From NCBI GenBank assembly GCA_947627365.1, contig CANQVT010000005.1, positions 1-64,000 on the forward strand: DNA of 64,000 nucleotides, given 5' to 3'. The translations under genes were made by a program, and so were the position numbers. The notes under the pieces were generated by a model, which saw only the letters and a program-made list of their open reading frames with translations, searched no databases and was not told the origin of the DNA. Every line of letters starts with the position of its first letter. Within the stretch, counting starts at the first letter, position 1. Below are positions 36,721 through 46,644 of this stretch, one piece after another. The DNA is from an uncultured Lachnospiraceae bacterium. GTDB taxonomy: Bacteria; Bacillota; Clostridia; Lachnospirales; Lachnospiraceae.

Positions 36721-38766
36721 ATGTCCAAACAATTGGAGCAGATAGATGTCCTCATCGTGGACGACAGTGCGATCAACCGGAAGTTTGCGGAGCGGATCCT
36801 GAAGGACGACTACCGTGTCGTCTGCGCAGATTCGGGTCGGCAGGCTTTGGAATATCTTGAGATTTATGAGCCGAAGCTGATCCTGCTCGATTTCCGCATG
36901 CCGGAGATGGACGGAGCGGAGACGATGGCAAAGATTCGCGAAAATCCGTCCTGGGAGAAGATTCCGGTTATTATTCTGACGGCCGATTCTGCACCGGAGA
37001 CGGAGAAAGAGTTTTTCGAGTTGGGTGCGGCTGATTTTATCGTCAAGCCTTTTGTCCCGATGACGGTCAAAAGCCGGATCGGGAGGATGATCGAGCTGTA
37101 CGGACTCCGTGTGGAGCTCGAGGATAAGCTTGAGGAGAAGAGTAAGCTTCTGGAAAAGGTCTCTCTGAATTCTATTCTGGCAATCGCGAACACGATCGAC
37201 GCCAAGGACGCTTACACCTCGGGACATTCGGTGCGCGTCGCCAAGTGCTCGGAGGAGATTGCGAAGCGGCTGGGCTGGAGCGAGGAAGAGGTGCGCAACA
37301 TCTATCACATCGGTCTTCTGCATGACATCGGAAAGATTGGCGTGCCGGACTCGATCCTGAACAAGCCAAGTCGCTTAAGCGACGAGGAGTTTGTGCAGAT
37401 CAAGAAGCACCCGGTGATCGGGGGCGAGATTCTGAAAAATATCCGCATGATCCCGAACGTCGCCGACGGGGCGCTCTATCACCATGAGCGCTACGACGGA
37501 AAAGGCTATCCGTTCGGTCTTTCTGGCGAGGATATCCCGTATTGCGCGAGGATCATCGCAATCGCGGACGCCTACGACGCGATGACCTCCAACCGCATCT
37601 ACCGGACCAAGCTTCCGGATCTGAAGGTCGTGAACGAGTTTGAGCGCTGCTCCGGGACACAGTTTGATCCGCATCTTGCCCATGTGTTTGTGGGGATGCT
37701 GAACGAGGGCTTCTATCTCCCGCCGGAGACCAGAAGAGAGGGCGACAACGCGGTAAACGAGCAGTGGAACATCGTGGACGACAACCGCACGCTGCTGAAC
37801 CGCATTCTCTCAGAGTACGGCTCTGGAAAGAACGCGCTGGATTCCCTGACCGGGCTGCACAACCGCGGCTATGGCGAGAAGGCGATCGAAGGGCTCCTCG
37901 CGGAGGGTCACAGGGGCGCTCTGATGATCACAGATCTGGATAATTTCAAGAATGTAAACGATACATATGGGCACCTGATGGGCGACAAGATACTGAAGCT
38001 GCTTGCGGCGGCTTTGTCCTCCAACGTGGCGGACAAGGATGTTCTGTGTCGTCTGGGCGGAGACGAATTTGTCGCCTTCTTTACGGATGATGTGGACAGA
38101 GAAATGCTGCAGGAGAGGATCCGACACATCATGGACGCTTTCGCGGCAAGCCTTGTAGATATTAATTTTGAAAATCTCACGCATATTTCCGCCGGAGTCG
38201 CGCTGTGCCCTTCCGACGGCAAGAGCTTTTCCGCCCTGTACAGCAACGCGGACAAGGCGCTGTATTTTGTGAAGAAGAACGGGAAGAATTCCTGCAGCTT
38301 TTATCAAGGCACCGCTGTCGGCACACCGAACCAGAAGCCCGGCACGGATCTCGATCATATCCGCCACATGCTGGAGGGCAATATGGATGAGAGCCGCGGC
38401 TTGTTCAAGGTACCTTATGAGGAGTTCCCGAACCTGTACAATTATCTGTCTCGCTGTGTCAAGCGAAAAGGGCAGATGGTGCAGACTATTCTCTTTACAA
38501 TCGGGAGTGAGAATCAGGATTATCTGGACAATTCGGTTTGCGAGGACGCAATGTCGACACTGGAGGTGGCCGCGGCGTATTCCCTGCGCATGGTGGACGT
38601 GGGCAGCCGCTACAGCAGCCTGCAGTATATCGTGATCCTGGTTGATACAAACATCGAAAACGGAAGAATGGTGGCAGACAGGGTGGTAAATCAGTTCTAC
38701 AAGATCTATGCCGGTTCGAACGTCACCTTGTCCTATGATATTCAGACGATGGTGGTAAACGCTTAG
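36721..38766 (+). CDS. REC-HD-GYP-GGDEF protein with additional degenerate C-terminal GGDEF-like domain
   Basis: VLIVDDSAINRK...ILLDFRMPEMDG; LLHDIGKIGVPDSIL and HHERYDGKGYP; LCRLGGDEFVAFF; C-terminal GSRYSSLQYIVILVDT. Confidence 0.92.
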   Translation: MSKQLEQIDVLIVDDSAINRKFAERILKDDYRVVCADSGRQALEYLEIYEPKLILLDFRMPEMDGAETMAKIRENPSWEKIPVIILTADSAPETEKEFFELGAADFIVKPFVPMTVKSRIGRMIELYGLRVELEDKLEEKSKLLEKVSLNSILAIANTIDAKDAYTSGHSVRVAKCSEEIAKRLGWSEEEVRNIYHIGLLHDIGKIGVPDSILNKPSRLSDEEFVQIKKHPVIGGEILKNIRMIPNVADGALYHHERYDGKGYPFGLSGEDIPYCARIIAIADAYDAMTSNRIYRTKLPDLKVVNEFERCSGTQFDPHLAHVFVGMLNEGFYLPPETRREGDNAVNEQWNIVDDNRTLLNRILSEYGSGKNALDSLTGLHNRGYGEKAIEGLLAEGHRGALMITDLDNFKNVNDTYGHLMGDKILKLLAAALSSNVADKDVLCRLGGDEFVAFFTDDVDREMLQERIRHIMDAFAASLVDINFENLTHISAGVALCPSDGKSFSALYSNADKALYFVKKNGKNSCSFYQGTAVGTPNQKPGTDLDHIRHMLEGNMDESRGLFKVPYEEFPNLYNYLSRCVKRKGQMVQTILFTIGSENQDYLDNSVCEDAMSTLEVAAAYSLRMVDVGSRYSSLQYIVILVDTNIENGRMVADRVVNQFYKIYAGSNVTLSYDIQTMVVNA

Positions 38767-38787
38767 CGCCAAAGCATACTGTGATTG

Positions 38788-38855
38788 GAGCTGTTTGGAC
38801 TTCGCGCGATTGAAGCAAATCTGCCTGTGCCTGAAGTTGATCGATCGCACTGTGG
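38788..38855 (+). repeat. Degenerate copy of the structured intergenic repeat (copy 3)
   Basis: GCTGTTTGGACTTCGCGCGATTGAAGCAAATCTGCC...GCACTGTGG resembles copy 1 CAGTTTGGGCTTCGCGAAGCGAATATGC...GCACTGTTG. Confidence 0.4.
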
Positions 38856-38896
38856 ACGGATCCGATAGACGGAAAAAGGAAGAATGAGGAAGGGCT

Positions 38897-41800
38897 ATGG
38901 ATAAAACGGTATCTTCTGGAAGATCAGGTTCAAAAAGATATTACATTCTGGTCACGTGCGTCATCGTGCTGCTTGCGGTCATTATGTTTGTAAACATGCG
39001 CGTGATGTACGATCTCGCTGCCCGGCAAGCCGAGGAGATCGGTAGCATGCGGATGGAGAACATTGTGACGAATCTGCAGCAGACGCTGAAGCGTGCGCAG
39101 AACGCCGCCGTCCGCGTGGGCGCGAACCTGGTGGAGCTCTTGGAGAACAACGCCGATTCAGACGAGATCCGTGAATTTCTGAGCGATCAGAAGGCGATGG
39201 AGATCGAGCTGTCGGGCGGCAGCTGCATGAATGTTTTCTGCGCGACCGGAAATCAGATTTACATTTCCGATATGGAGGTTCCGGAAGGCTACGTACTCCA
39301 GGACAGGAACTGGTACAAGGGACTGATGGCATTGAACCGCGGCGAGGTGTACATCTCGCAGGTTTACGACGATGCCTTTACTGAAAATATGTGCTTTACG
39401 GTCGCCCAGATCCTTGAAGACGGACGGACGATCATCGGTGTGGACTACAGTGTCGCGGATATTCAGGCCTCTGTGGAGGCGATGAGCGAGGACGGCTCGG
39501 GAGATGCGCTGATCGCGGACAAGGATGGGACGATCGTCGGTTACCAGGACACCTCTCTGCTCGGAGAAAAGCTTTCCTCCAAGCTTCCGGAATATCAGAG
39601 TGTGTTCACGAAGGCGTTGACGAGCGGCGGTTCTGACGCGTCGTTCAGCATGGTGTCCGGCGAGGGGCAGGACACGGTGTTTTGCAACCGCACGGAGAAC
39701 GGCTGGTATCTGATGCTGCGTGTCAACAACAGGCAGCTCTACCGGGACAGCTATATCCAGTTCTTCCGCAATCTCATTCTCATGGTGATCATGGTAGTGA
39801 TCTTTCTGGCGCTCTATCTGTACGCCTGCCGGAAGCGCACGCGCGCGGAGCAGGAGCTTGCGCTAAGAGACGAATTCCTTTCTTCCATTCCGGAGACCTT
39901 TCGGGCGCCGTTTGAGAAAGTGAACGATGAGAACAGGCGGCAGAAGCGCGCGGCGAAAAAAGAGCGGAAGCGCGCAAGCCTCACTGTGAAGGAGCGGCAT
40001 TGGTTCGAGACGTCGATCATCGTGGCGCTTACGCTGACGATGCTTTTGACGATCACGATCACGACCATGATGACATCGCGCTGGGGGCGCTCCAGACTCG
40101 AGGAGGAGGCGCGCGGCTACAACTACGAGGTGAGTGCGTGGATCCTGGAGCAGAAGAGTATCCTGGATCTGTTTTCCTACACGGTGGCCGCAAAGCCGGA
40201 GATGCTTGAGGACTATGAGGGAATGGTCGTCTACCTTGACCAGATCACCAGACACTATCAGGGGATCTCCGCGACTTATATCGCGAATCCTGATTTCCCG
40301 CACGGCCATCCGATGGTGATGAACAACGGCTGGGTTCCCGAGGAGGATTATGTGGAGGAGGAGCGCCCGTGGTACGTCGGGGCGATAGAGACAGACGATT
40401 TCAGCATCACGGAGCCGTATTATGACGCGCGCACGGGGAAATACTGCATCACCTTCTCAAAGAAGGTGGAGACAGACAGCGGTGAGTTTCTGGGCGTGTT
40501 TGCGATAGACTTTTATCTGGACGTTCTGATGGAGATTTTGGGCGACGGGTATTCCGGAACCGGCTACGCGTTCCTTGTCGACCGGGACGGAAGGATCATC
40601 AATCACCCGAATCCGGAGTATCAGTACACGGGAGAGGGCACGCCGAACATCCACGAGCTGGTGTACGAGAAGATCTACAATTCATCAAAGATCGTGATCC
40701 TGCGCGATTATGACGGGAAGCTGAAGGCGTGCAGCTCCATGGAGGAGAGCCTTTCCAACTTCAAGGTTATCGTGGTGAATGACTTCTGGATGATCTACGG
40801 CGATGTCTTTAGGTACGCGCTGCTGTTTCTCGTCCTCTTTGGCGCCTGCATCGGGGCTGTCGTCCTGCTGATGAACAATATGGTGCGCTGGCAGCACGAG
40901 ACGGACGTGCAGCTGCAGGAGGCCGCGGATGCTGCGCGAGCGGCCGATCAGGCGAAATCTCTCTTCCTCGCGCAGATGAGCCATGAGATTCGCACGCCGA
41001 TCAACGCCGTGCTCGGCATGAACGAGATGATCCTGCGTGAGAACAACGATGAAAATATTCAGGAATACGCGGTGCAGATCCAGAGCGCCGGTGCTACGCT
41101 GCTCTCTTTGATCAACGGAATTCTCGATTTTACGAAGATCGAGAGCGGAAGGATGGAGATCCAGCCTGTGACTTATGAGACGAGCATGATGATCCTGAAT
41201 CTTGTAAATTTGATCTCGGACAGGGCGCAGTCAAAGGGACTCAAACTGGAGCTTGAGATCGATCCGACGCTCCCGGAGGAATTGTACGGGGACGATGTGC
41301 GCGTGCGCCAGATCATTACCAATCTGCTGACAAACGCGGTGAAATATACCCAGGAGGGAAGCGTCACTCTGAAAATCGAGGGCAGGCGTCGGGAAGGAGA
41401 CGACATCACCCTCTATGTGGAGGTAAAGGATACCGGCATTGGCATCCGCGAGGAGGATATGGAGCGCCTTTTCGGCATGTTCCAGAGGCTGGATCAGGAG
41501 AGAAACCGCAACATCGAGGGGACGGGGCTCGGGATTCCGATCGTGCAGAATCTTCTGCATATGATGGGGAGCGAGCTGAAGGTCGAGAGCGTCTATGGGG
41601 AAGGCTCTGTCTTTTCCTTTGAACTGGTGCAGCAGGTGATGTCCTCACGGGAGATCGGAGACTACCGGCAGAGCTTCCAGAAGCTGATCGGGCGGGAGAG
41701 GAAGCAGCAGTATGTCTATGCGCCGGACGCCCGCGTCCTGGTGGTGGACGACAACGCGGTCAATCTGCGCGTGACACGCAATCTGCTTGGGAGAAACGGC

Positions 41801-42586
41801 GTGCAGATTGATACGGCCGGCAGCGGTATGGAATGTATTGAGTTCGTGAGAAAAGCGAAATACAATATTATTTTCCTGGATCATATGATGCCGCAGATGG
41901 ACGGGATTGAGACGTTTGCCCGGCTGCATGAGGAGAAGCTGCTGCCGGAGGATACAGCTGTGATCATGATGACGGCGAACGAGATCGTGGGAGCGAGGGA
42001 AGAATACCTGCGGCAGGGCTTTACCGATTATATTTCGAAGCCGATCGCGGTGAATGAGCTCGAGGAGAAGCTCGCGAAGCATCTGCCGCCGGAGCTGGTC
42101 AGCTATCGTGAGATCACCAAGACTATGGGCGGGACGAAGAAGGAGGACACGGAGTCGCAGCTGAGAGCGGATGTTGCAGATGCTGCCGAAGGTCAGAATG
42201 GGAATGCTTCGCAGGAGGGGGAGACAGCGACCGCCGACAGCGGTCCGATCCCGGGCATCGATCTCTCAGTGGGGCTCACCTACTGTGCGGACGATCAGGA
42301 ATTCTATCGCGAGATGCTTGAGGAATATGTTGCCGACAGCACGGCGGACGAGTTGGATGCGTACAGAGAGAAGGAAGACTGGAAGAATTATCTGACCAAG
42401 GTGCATGCGTTGAAGAGTGCATCCCGCACGATCGGCGCCAGCGCGCTCGCTGATGAGGCGTTTGCCCTTGAGACGGCGGCGCGGGAAGGCGATCATGAAT
42501 TTATAAAAGCGAACCATGAACAGCTGATGCGTGACTATCGGAAGCTGCTTTCAGGGATTCGGGATTATATCGGCACTCAGCAATAA
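38897..42586 (+). CDS. hybrid sensor histidine kinase: two TM-Cache-TM sensors, HisKA, HATPase, REC, Hpt
   Basis: FLAQMSHEIRTPINAVLGM; HATPase GTGLGIPIVQNL; REC LVVDDNAVNLRVT/IIFLDHMMPQMDG; Hpt VHALKSASRTIGA; two separate extracytoplasmic regions. Confidence 0.93.
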   Translation: MDKTVSSGRSGSKRYYILVTCVIVLLAVIMFVNMRVMYDLAARQAEEIGSMRMENIVTNLQQTLKRAQNAAVRVGANLVELLENNADSDEIREFLSDQKAMEIELSGGSCMNVFCATGNQIYISDMEVPEGYVLQDRNWYKGLMALNRGEVYISQVYDDAFTENMCFTVAQILEDGRTIIGVDYSVADIQASVEAMSEDGSGDALIADKDGTIVGYQDTSLLGEKLSSKLPEYQSVFTKALTSGGSDASFSMVSGEGQDTVFCNRTENGWYLMLRVNNRQLYRDSYIQFFRNLILMVIMVVIFLALYLYACRKRTRAEQELALRDEFLSSIPETFRAPFEKVNDENRRQKRAAKKERKRASLTVKERHWFETSIIVALTLTMLLTITITTMMTSRWGRSRLEEEARGYNYEVSAWILEQKSILDLFSYTVAAKPEMLEDYEGMVVYLDQITRHYQGISATYIANPDFPHGHPMVMNNGWVPEEDYVEEERPWYVGAIETDDFSITEPYYDARTGKYCITFSKKVETDSGEFLGVFAIDFYLDVLMEILGDGYSGTGYAFLVDRDGRIINHPNPEYQYTGEGTPNIHELVYEKIYNSSKIVILRDYDGKLKACSSMEESLSNFKVIVVNDFWMIYGDVFRYALLFLVLFGACIGAVVLLMNNMVRWQHETDVQLQEAADAARAADQAKSLFLAQMSHEIRTPINAVLGMNEMILRENNDENIQEYAVQIQSAGATLLSLINGILDFTKIESGRMEIQPVTYETSMMILNLVNLISDRAQSKGLKLELEIDPTLPEELYGDDVRVRQIITNLLTNAVKYTQEGSVTLKIEGRRREGDDITLYVEVKDTGIGIREEDMERLFGMFQRLDQERNRNIEGTGLGIPIVQNLLHMMGSELKVESVYGEGSVFSFELVQQVMSSREIGDYRQSFQKLIGRERKQQYVYAPDARVLVVDDNAVNLRVTRNLLGRNGVQIDTAGSGMECIEFVRKAKYNIIFLDHMMPQMDGIETFARLHEEKLLPEDTAVIMMTANEIVGAREEYLRQGFTDYISKPIAVNELEEKLAKHLPPELVSYREITKTMGGTKKEDTESQLRADVADAAEGQNGNASQEGETATADSGPIPGIDLSVGLTYCADDQEFYREMLEEYVADSTADELDAYREKEDWKNYLTKVHALKSASRTIGASALADEAFALETAAREGDHEFIKANHEQLMRDYRKLLSGIRDYIGTQQ

Positions 42587-42606
42587 AATCATGTTTTATA
42601 TTCGCT

Positions 42607-44613
42607 TCAGGCTTCATCCTTCCGGTCGATCAGCTTCAGATTCAGGATCGTTTTGACGGAAAACCGGCTGGAATCCTTTTCGATATTCAGGATACTTCCG
42701 TATTTCTCTGCGATGTTTGACATGGCCTTCAGCCCGTATCCGTGTCCATGGCGTCGACCTGTCCTTTGACTTTGCGGTGCGCTGTCAGAAGCCTTTTCCT
42801 GCTCTGGAGATATGCTGTTGGTGCAGCCGATTGCAAGATAATTTCCATGTACGTTCATATTGATATGAATGTATCGTTCGGAGGCCGGGGCCATGCGCTC
42901 ACAGGCCTCCAATGCGTTCTGGAGCATATTGGAGAGGAAGACGCTGAGATCCTCGTCAAGGATCGCCAGTTTTTCCGGCACAGAAAGCTTGTGCTCGATC
43001 CGGATTCCCTCTTTCGCCGCGCGGTCCAGATAGGATCCGGCAATCACATTCACGATTGTATTCTGGCTGTAGCGGAATACGGGCAGGCCGTTCAATTCTT
43101 TCACAACGGATGCAATGTATTCTTCTGCGCGTTCGTTTTCACCCTCTCGGAGAAATCCCATGAGAGCGGTCAGGTGATGCGACATCTCATGGCGCAGGGA
43201 ATGGGTCGCGTTTTCCGCATCCAGCATCCGGTGATATTCTTCCCGTGTGGCGCGGCTGCGCTCCTCCAGCACGGTGACCATAGTCCGGGTCTCTGTACTT
43301 CTTCGCAGGAATTCCACCACGAGGACAATGATCGCCATCGCCGCGCAGGTATTCTGTATCAGCGACATCAGTGCGATAAAATATCCGGCAAACGCCAGAG
43401 AAAAGACGAGCTCGAGACATTCGAGTATATCGCCATTGTATGCGCGGCGTGCCTCCGAGAAAACGCACAGCGCAAAGACGGTCATCGCCAAAACTGCATA
43501 CATGAGCGCGCGTTTTCGGTCGACCTGTTTTCTTTTGCAGACGATGAAGTCGAGGAGAAAGACTAGCAGAAACAGCAGCGCGAGCAGGAAAGATCCCTTG
43601 CCTTCGGCATCCGCTGCGAAATAACCGCTTCCTGCGGTCGTCCTCAGCTGAAGGGCGATGTACACGCTCCAGACAGCTGTGCCGCCCAGGAGTAGCCAGC
43701 GCTTCCAGCCGCCAAAAAGCAGCGCGAGGTAGAGACACAGAGGAAGGATATAATACTCTCCGAGGATCTGAACCACCGCATGGTCGTCTGTCTCCGCGAC
43801 GACGCTGACGGTCGGCCCCTTCAACGTGTAGATAAACAAAAAGAGAAAATATAGGGCAAGGAGAAAGATGCGCACATCTTTCCTGCCGTTTGGAATGTCC
43901 AGCACGAACACTACGATCAGGAGAACAATGCAGACGGCGTAGAGGATCAGAGCCGCGATCGGCATCACGAGATCTGCCAGGTACGGGGCGTATCTGGATT
44001 CATAGCTTCCCAGAGACGGGTAGACAGGTTCATAATTCGGCACTTCTCCGAAAATCGGCACTTCTCCGAAAAAGTAGGTAATGATCCTCAGAGTTTTGCC
44101 CTGATAATCGTCCGGGAGAGAAAGACGCATCGTATTTCCATACGGGTAAAACTCGTGCTTCAGCGAAGCTTTCTTCTGAATAACCGGGTTCGTCCCGTCA
44201 AGGAGCAGGAACCCTTCTTCGTTTCGCTCTCCATCTGGCAGCTCGGAGAAGAGCAGAAGATCGTCCAGGAAAATCTCGATCAACTGGTAGTTGTAGTGTA
44301 CTGTCTCGATCTCCGGCGCGCGCGGGATTTCCTCCGTCATGACGCGCGAGATGCTCACGGCTTGTATGGATTTCTCAGGAAAGGAGATCGCGTCATACGC
44401 GCCAAATTCCGGCGTTTCGACCGTCACATCCCCGTCCGAGAGAATTTCATATTCCCAGCCGAAGCTCTGGTAGGAAGTGTCCCGCAGATAGAAATCCGCC
44501 TTGTCGGTTTGGGCAAGTCCCAGGAGGATATTAAGAAACAGCAGGATAATAATCACAATAGAGACGAGTCCGATCATGTACTGCGCCTGATATTCAAAGC
44601 GATTTTTCCGCAT
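42607..44613 (-). CDS. GHKL-domain sensor histidine kinase (AgrC-like) with N-terminal extracytoplasmic and multi-TM region
   Basis: SLRHEMSHHLTALMGFL; LSNMLQNALEACERM; HGYGLKAMSNIAEKYGSILNIE. Confidence 0.9.
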   Translation of the reverse strand: MRKNRFEYQAQYMIGLVSIVIIILLFLNILLGLAQTDKADFYLRDTSYQSFGWEYEILSDGDVTVETPEFGAYDAISFPEKSIQAVSISRVMTEEIPRAPEIETVHYNYQLIEIFLDDLLLFSELPDGERNEEGFLLLDGTNPVIQKKASLKHEFYPYGNTMRLSLPDDYQGKTLRIITYFFGEVPIFGEVPNYEPVYPSLGSYESRYAPYLADLVMPIAALILYAVCIVLLIVVFVLDIPNGRKDVRIFLLALYFLFLFIYTLKGPTVSVVAETDDHAVVQILGEYYILPLCLYLALLFGGWKRWLLLGGTAVWSVYIALQLRTTAGSGYFAADAEGKGSFLLALLFLLVFLLDFIVCKRKQVDRKRALMYAVLAMTVFALCVFSEARRAYNGDILECLELVFSLAFAGYFIALMSLIQNTCAAMAIIVLVVEFLRRSTETRTMVTVLEERSRATREEYHRMLDAENATHSLRHEMSHHLTALMGFLREGENERAEEYIASVVKELNGLPVFRYSQNTIVNVIAGSYLDRAAKEGIRIEHKLSVPEKLAILDEDLSVFLSNMLQNALEACERMAPASERYIHINMNVHGNYLAIGCTNSISPEQEKASDSAPQSQRTGRRHGHGYGLKAMSNIAEKYGSILNIEKDSSRFSVKTILNLKLIDRKDEA
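44037..44072 (-). repeat. Perfect 18-bp tandem duplication inside the GHKL kinase gene
   Basis: TCGGCACTTCTCCGAAAA x2; protein FFGEVPIFGEVPNY. Confidence 0.95.
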
Positions 44614-44773
44614 AGCAGATTCACCTTCCAAATTATAAACATACATCGACATTATAATATAGCTGTCCGGATTTTACAACAAAAAGCATCTTCTTTCTGG
44701 CTTGACGAAAACAGACAGGAAAGGCATAATAAGGGAAAACAGGGCTGACAGGCTGAAAAATAAAGGGAGAGCT

Positions 44774-45313
44774 ATGGCGACATGGAAGACGCGGGGGCTT
44801 CGGGGCTCCACGCTGGAGGAATTGATCAACCGAACAAACGAGCTGTATCTGGAGAAGGGGCTGGCGCTGATCCAGAAGGTGCCTACGCCGATCACGCCGC
44901 TTCAGATTGACAAGGACAGTCGGCATATTACGCTGGCTTATTTCGATCAGAAGAGTACGGTAGACTATATCGGCGCGGTGCAGGGAATTCCGGTCTGCTT
45001 TGACGCGAAGGAGTGTACATCGGACACCTACGCGCTGCAGAATATTCACCCGCATCAGGTGGAGTTCATGACGCAGTTCGAGAAGCAGGGCGGCGTCTCT
45101 TTCCTGATTCTCTTTTATACGATGCGCAATGAGCTTTTCTATCTGCCGTACCGCGATATGATGCGCTTCTGGAATCGGGCGCAGGAGGGTGGACGCAAGA
45201 GCTTTCGCTACGAGGAGCTCGATCAGGATTACTACATCGAGCCGCATCATGGCTTTCTCGTCCCGTATCTGGACGCGCTGCAGACCGACCTTGATGCGAG
45301 GGAGGATGCATGA
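44774..45313 (+). CDS. recU: Holliday junction resolvase RecU
   Basis: MATWKTRGLRGSTLEELINRTNELYLEKGLALIQKVPTPITP; FDAKECTSDTYALQNIHPHQVEFM. Confidence 0.93.
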   Translation: MATWKTRGLRGSTLEELINRTNELYLEKGLALIQKVPTPITPLQIDKDSRHITLAYFDQKSTVDYIGAVQGIPVCFDAKECTSDTYALQNIHPHQVEFMTQFEKQGGVSFLILFYTMRNELFYLPYRDMMRFWNRAQEGGRKSFRYEELDQDYYIEPHHGFLVPYLDALQTDLDAREDA

Positions 45314-45371
45314 GCTGGATATCGTGTAGGCGGGCTCTTTGCCTGACTTTGTAGGGATAGCAAAGAAAAGT

Positions 45372-45400
45372 TTGACACGGACGGCGGATGATATTAAGAT
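45372..45400 (+). promoter_or_regulatory. sigma-A-like promoter for the his operon
   Basis: TTGACA (45372-45377), 17-bp spacer, TAAGAT (45395-45400). Confidence 0.6.
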
Positions 45401-45449
45401 ATATCCGTAAATTTGGAAAAGAATCTGATATATTCATAGGAGAAGTGCT

Positions 45450-46637
45450 ATGCGGAGGATTTTGCACACGCCGGAGGGCGTGCGGGATATATACAGCAGG
45501 GAATGCGAACAGAAGCTTTCCCTGCAGGACAGGCTTCACGCGGTCATAAAGTCCTACGGATACCGCGATATCGAGACGCCGACGTTTGAGTTTTTCGACG
45601 TGTTTAGCAAGGAGATCGGGACGATCCCGTCGGCGGAGCTCTACAAGTTTTTCGACCGGGAGGGCAACACGCTGGTGCTGCGCCCGGATTTCACGCCGCC
45701 TGTCGCGCGGGCCGCGTCAAAGTATTTTCTGAACAGCAATATGCCGGTGCGTTTGACGTATCTCGGACAGGCGTTTGTCAACAACTCGAGTTATCAGGGT
45801 CGCTTAAAGGAGACGACGCAGATCGGCGGCGAGCTGATGGGCGAGGACAGTGTGGACGCGGATGCGGAGATTGTCGCGCTTGCGGTACAGATGATGCTTG
45901 CATCTGGACTGAAGGAATTTCAGATTACAATCGGACACGCGGGCTTCTTCCACGCGCTTGCGCAGGAGGCAGGATTTGACACGCAGATTGTCGCGGAGCT
46001 CAAAGAGCTGATCACCAGCAAGAACACGTTCGGTGTAGCCAAGCTGGTCTCAGACCAGACAGTCAGCGAGTCTCTCGCGAAGGCTTTCACGGCGCTTACC
46101 GGGCTGTTTGGCACGGAAGAGATGCTCACACGCGCGGAAGGCCTGACTGACAATCCGCAGGCGCTCTCGGCGGTTGTCCGTCTGCGCGAGGTCTGGGAGA
46201 TGCTGAAGCTCTATGGCGTTGAACAATACGTGTCCTTTGACCTTGGCATGTTGAGCCGCTATATGTATTACACGGGTATTATTTTCCGCGGCTACACTTA
46301 TGGGATCGGCGACGCGGTTATCAAGGGAGGACGTTACGATGATCTGCTCGGCTATTTCGGACAGGATGCTCCGGCGGTCGGCTTCGTGGTGGTCGTGGAT
46401 CAGCTTTTGAATGCGCTCTCCAGACAGAAGACGCCGCAGGAGAAGGCGAAAGATCGCTGCGCGATCCTCTACGACGGGGAACATCGAGCCGAGGCGATAC
46501 GCCGGGCCTCCGAGCTGCGTGCCGATGGGAAGAACGCGGAGTTGGTGCTCGTTACGCCTGAGCGCACGCCGGAGGAATGTCGCGCTTATGCGCAGGCGGC
46601 GGACTGCGAGACGACAATCGAGTTGTTTCGTGTTTAA
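45450..46637 (+). CDS. hisZ: ATP phosphoribosyltransferase regulatory subunit HisZ
   Basis: HTPEGVRDIYSRECEQKLSLQDRL; class II HisRS-like; directly upstream of short-form hisG. Confidence 0.95.
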   Translation: MRRILHTPEGVRDIYSRECEQKLSLQDRLHAVIKSYGYRDIETPTFEFFDVFSKEIGTIPSAELYKFFDREGNTLVLRPDFTPPVARAASKYFLNSNMPVRLTYLGQAFVNNSSYQGRLKETTQIGGELMGEDSVDADAEIVALAVQMMLASGLKEFQITIGHAGFFHALAQEAGFDTQIVAELKELITSKNTFGVAKLVSDQTVSESLAKAFTALTGLFGTEEMLTRAEGLTDNPQALSAVVRLREVWEMLKLYGVEQYVSFDLGMLSRYMYYTGIIFRGYTYGIGDAVIKGGRYDDLLGYFGQDAPAVGFVVVVDQLLNALSRQKTPQEKAKDRCAILYDGEHRAEAIRRASELRADGKNAELVLVTPERTPEECRAYAQAADCETTIELFRV

Positions 46638-46644
46638 TGCACAG

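Noticed and set aside
45314-45449. T-box or histidine leader attenuator upstream of hisZ
   Set aside because: No T-box AGGGTGG-like motif, no run of His codons and no terminator/antiterminator pair; only a plain promoter is visible
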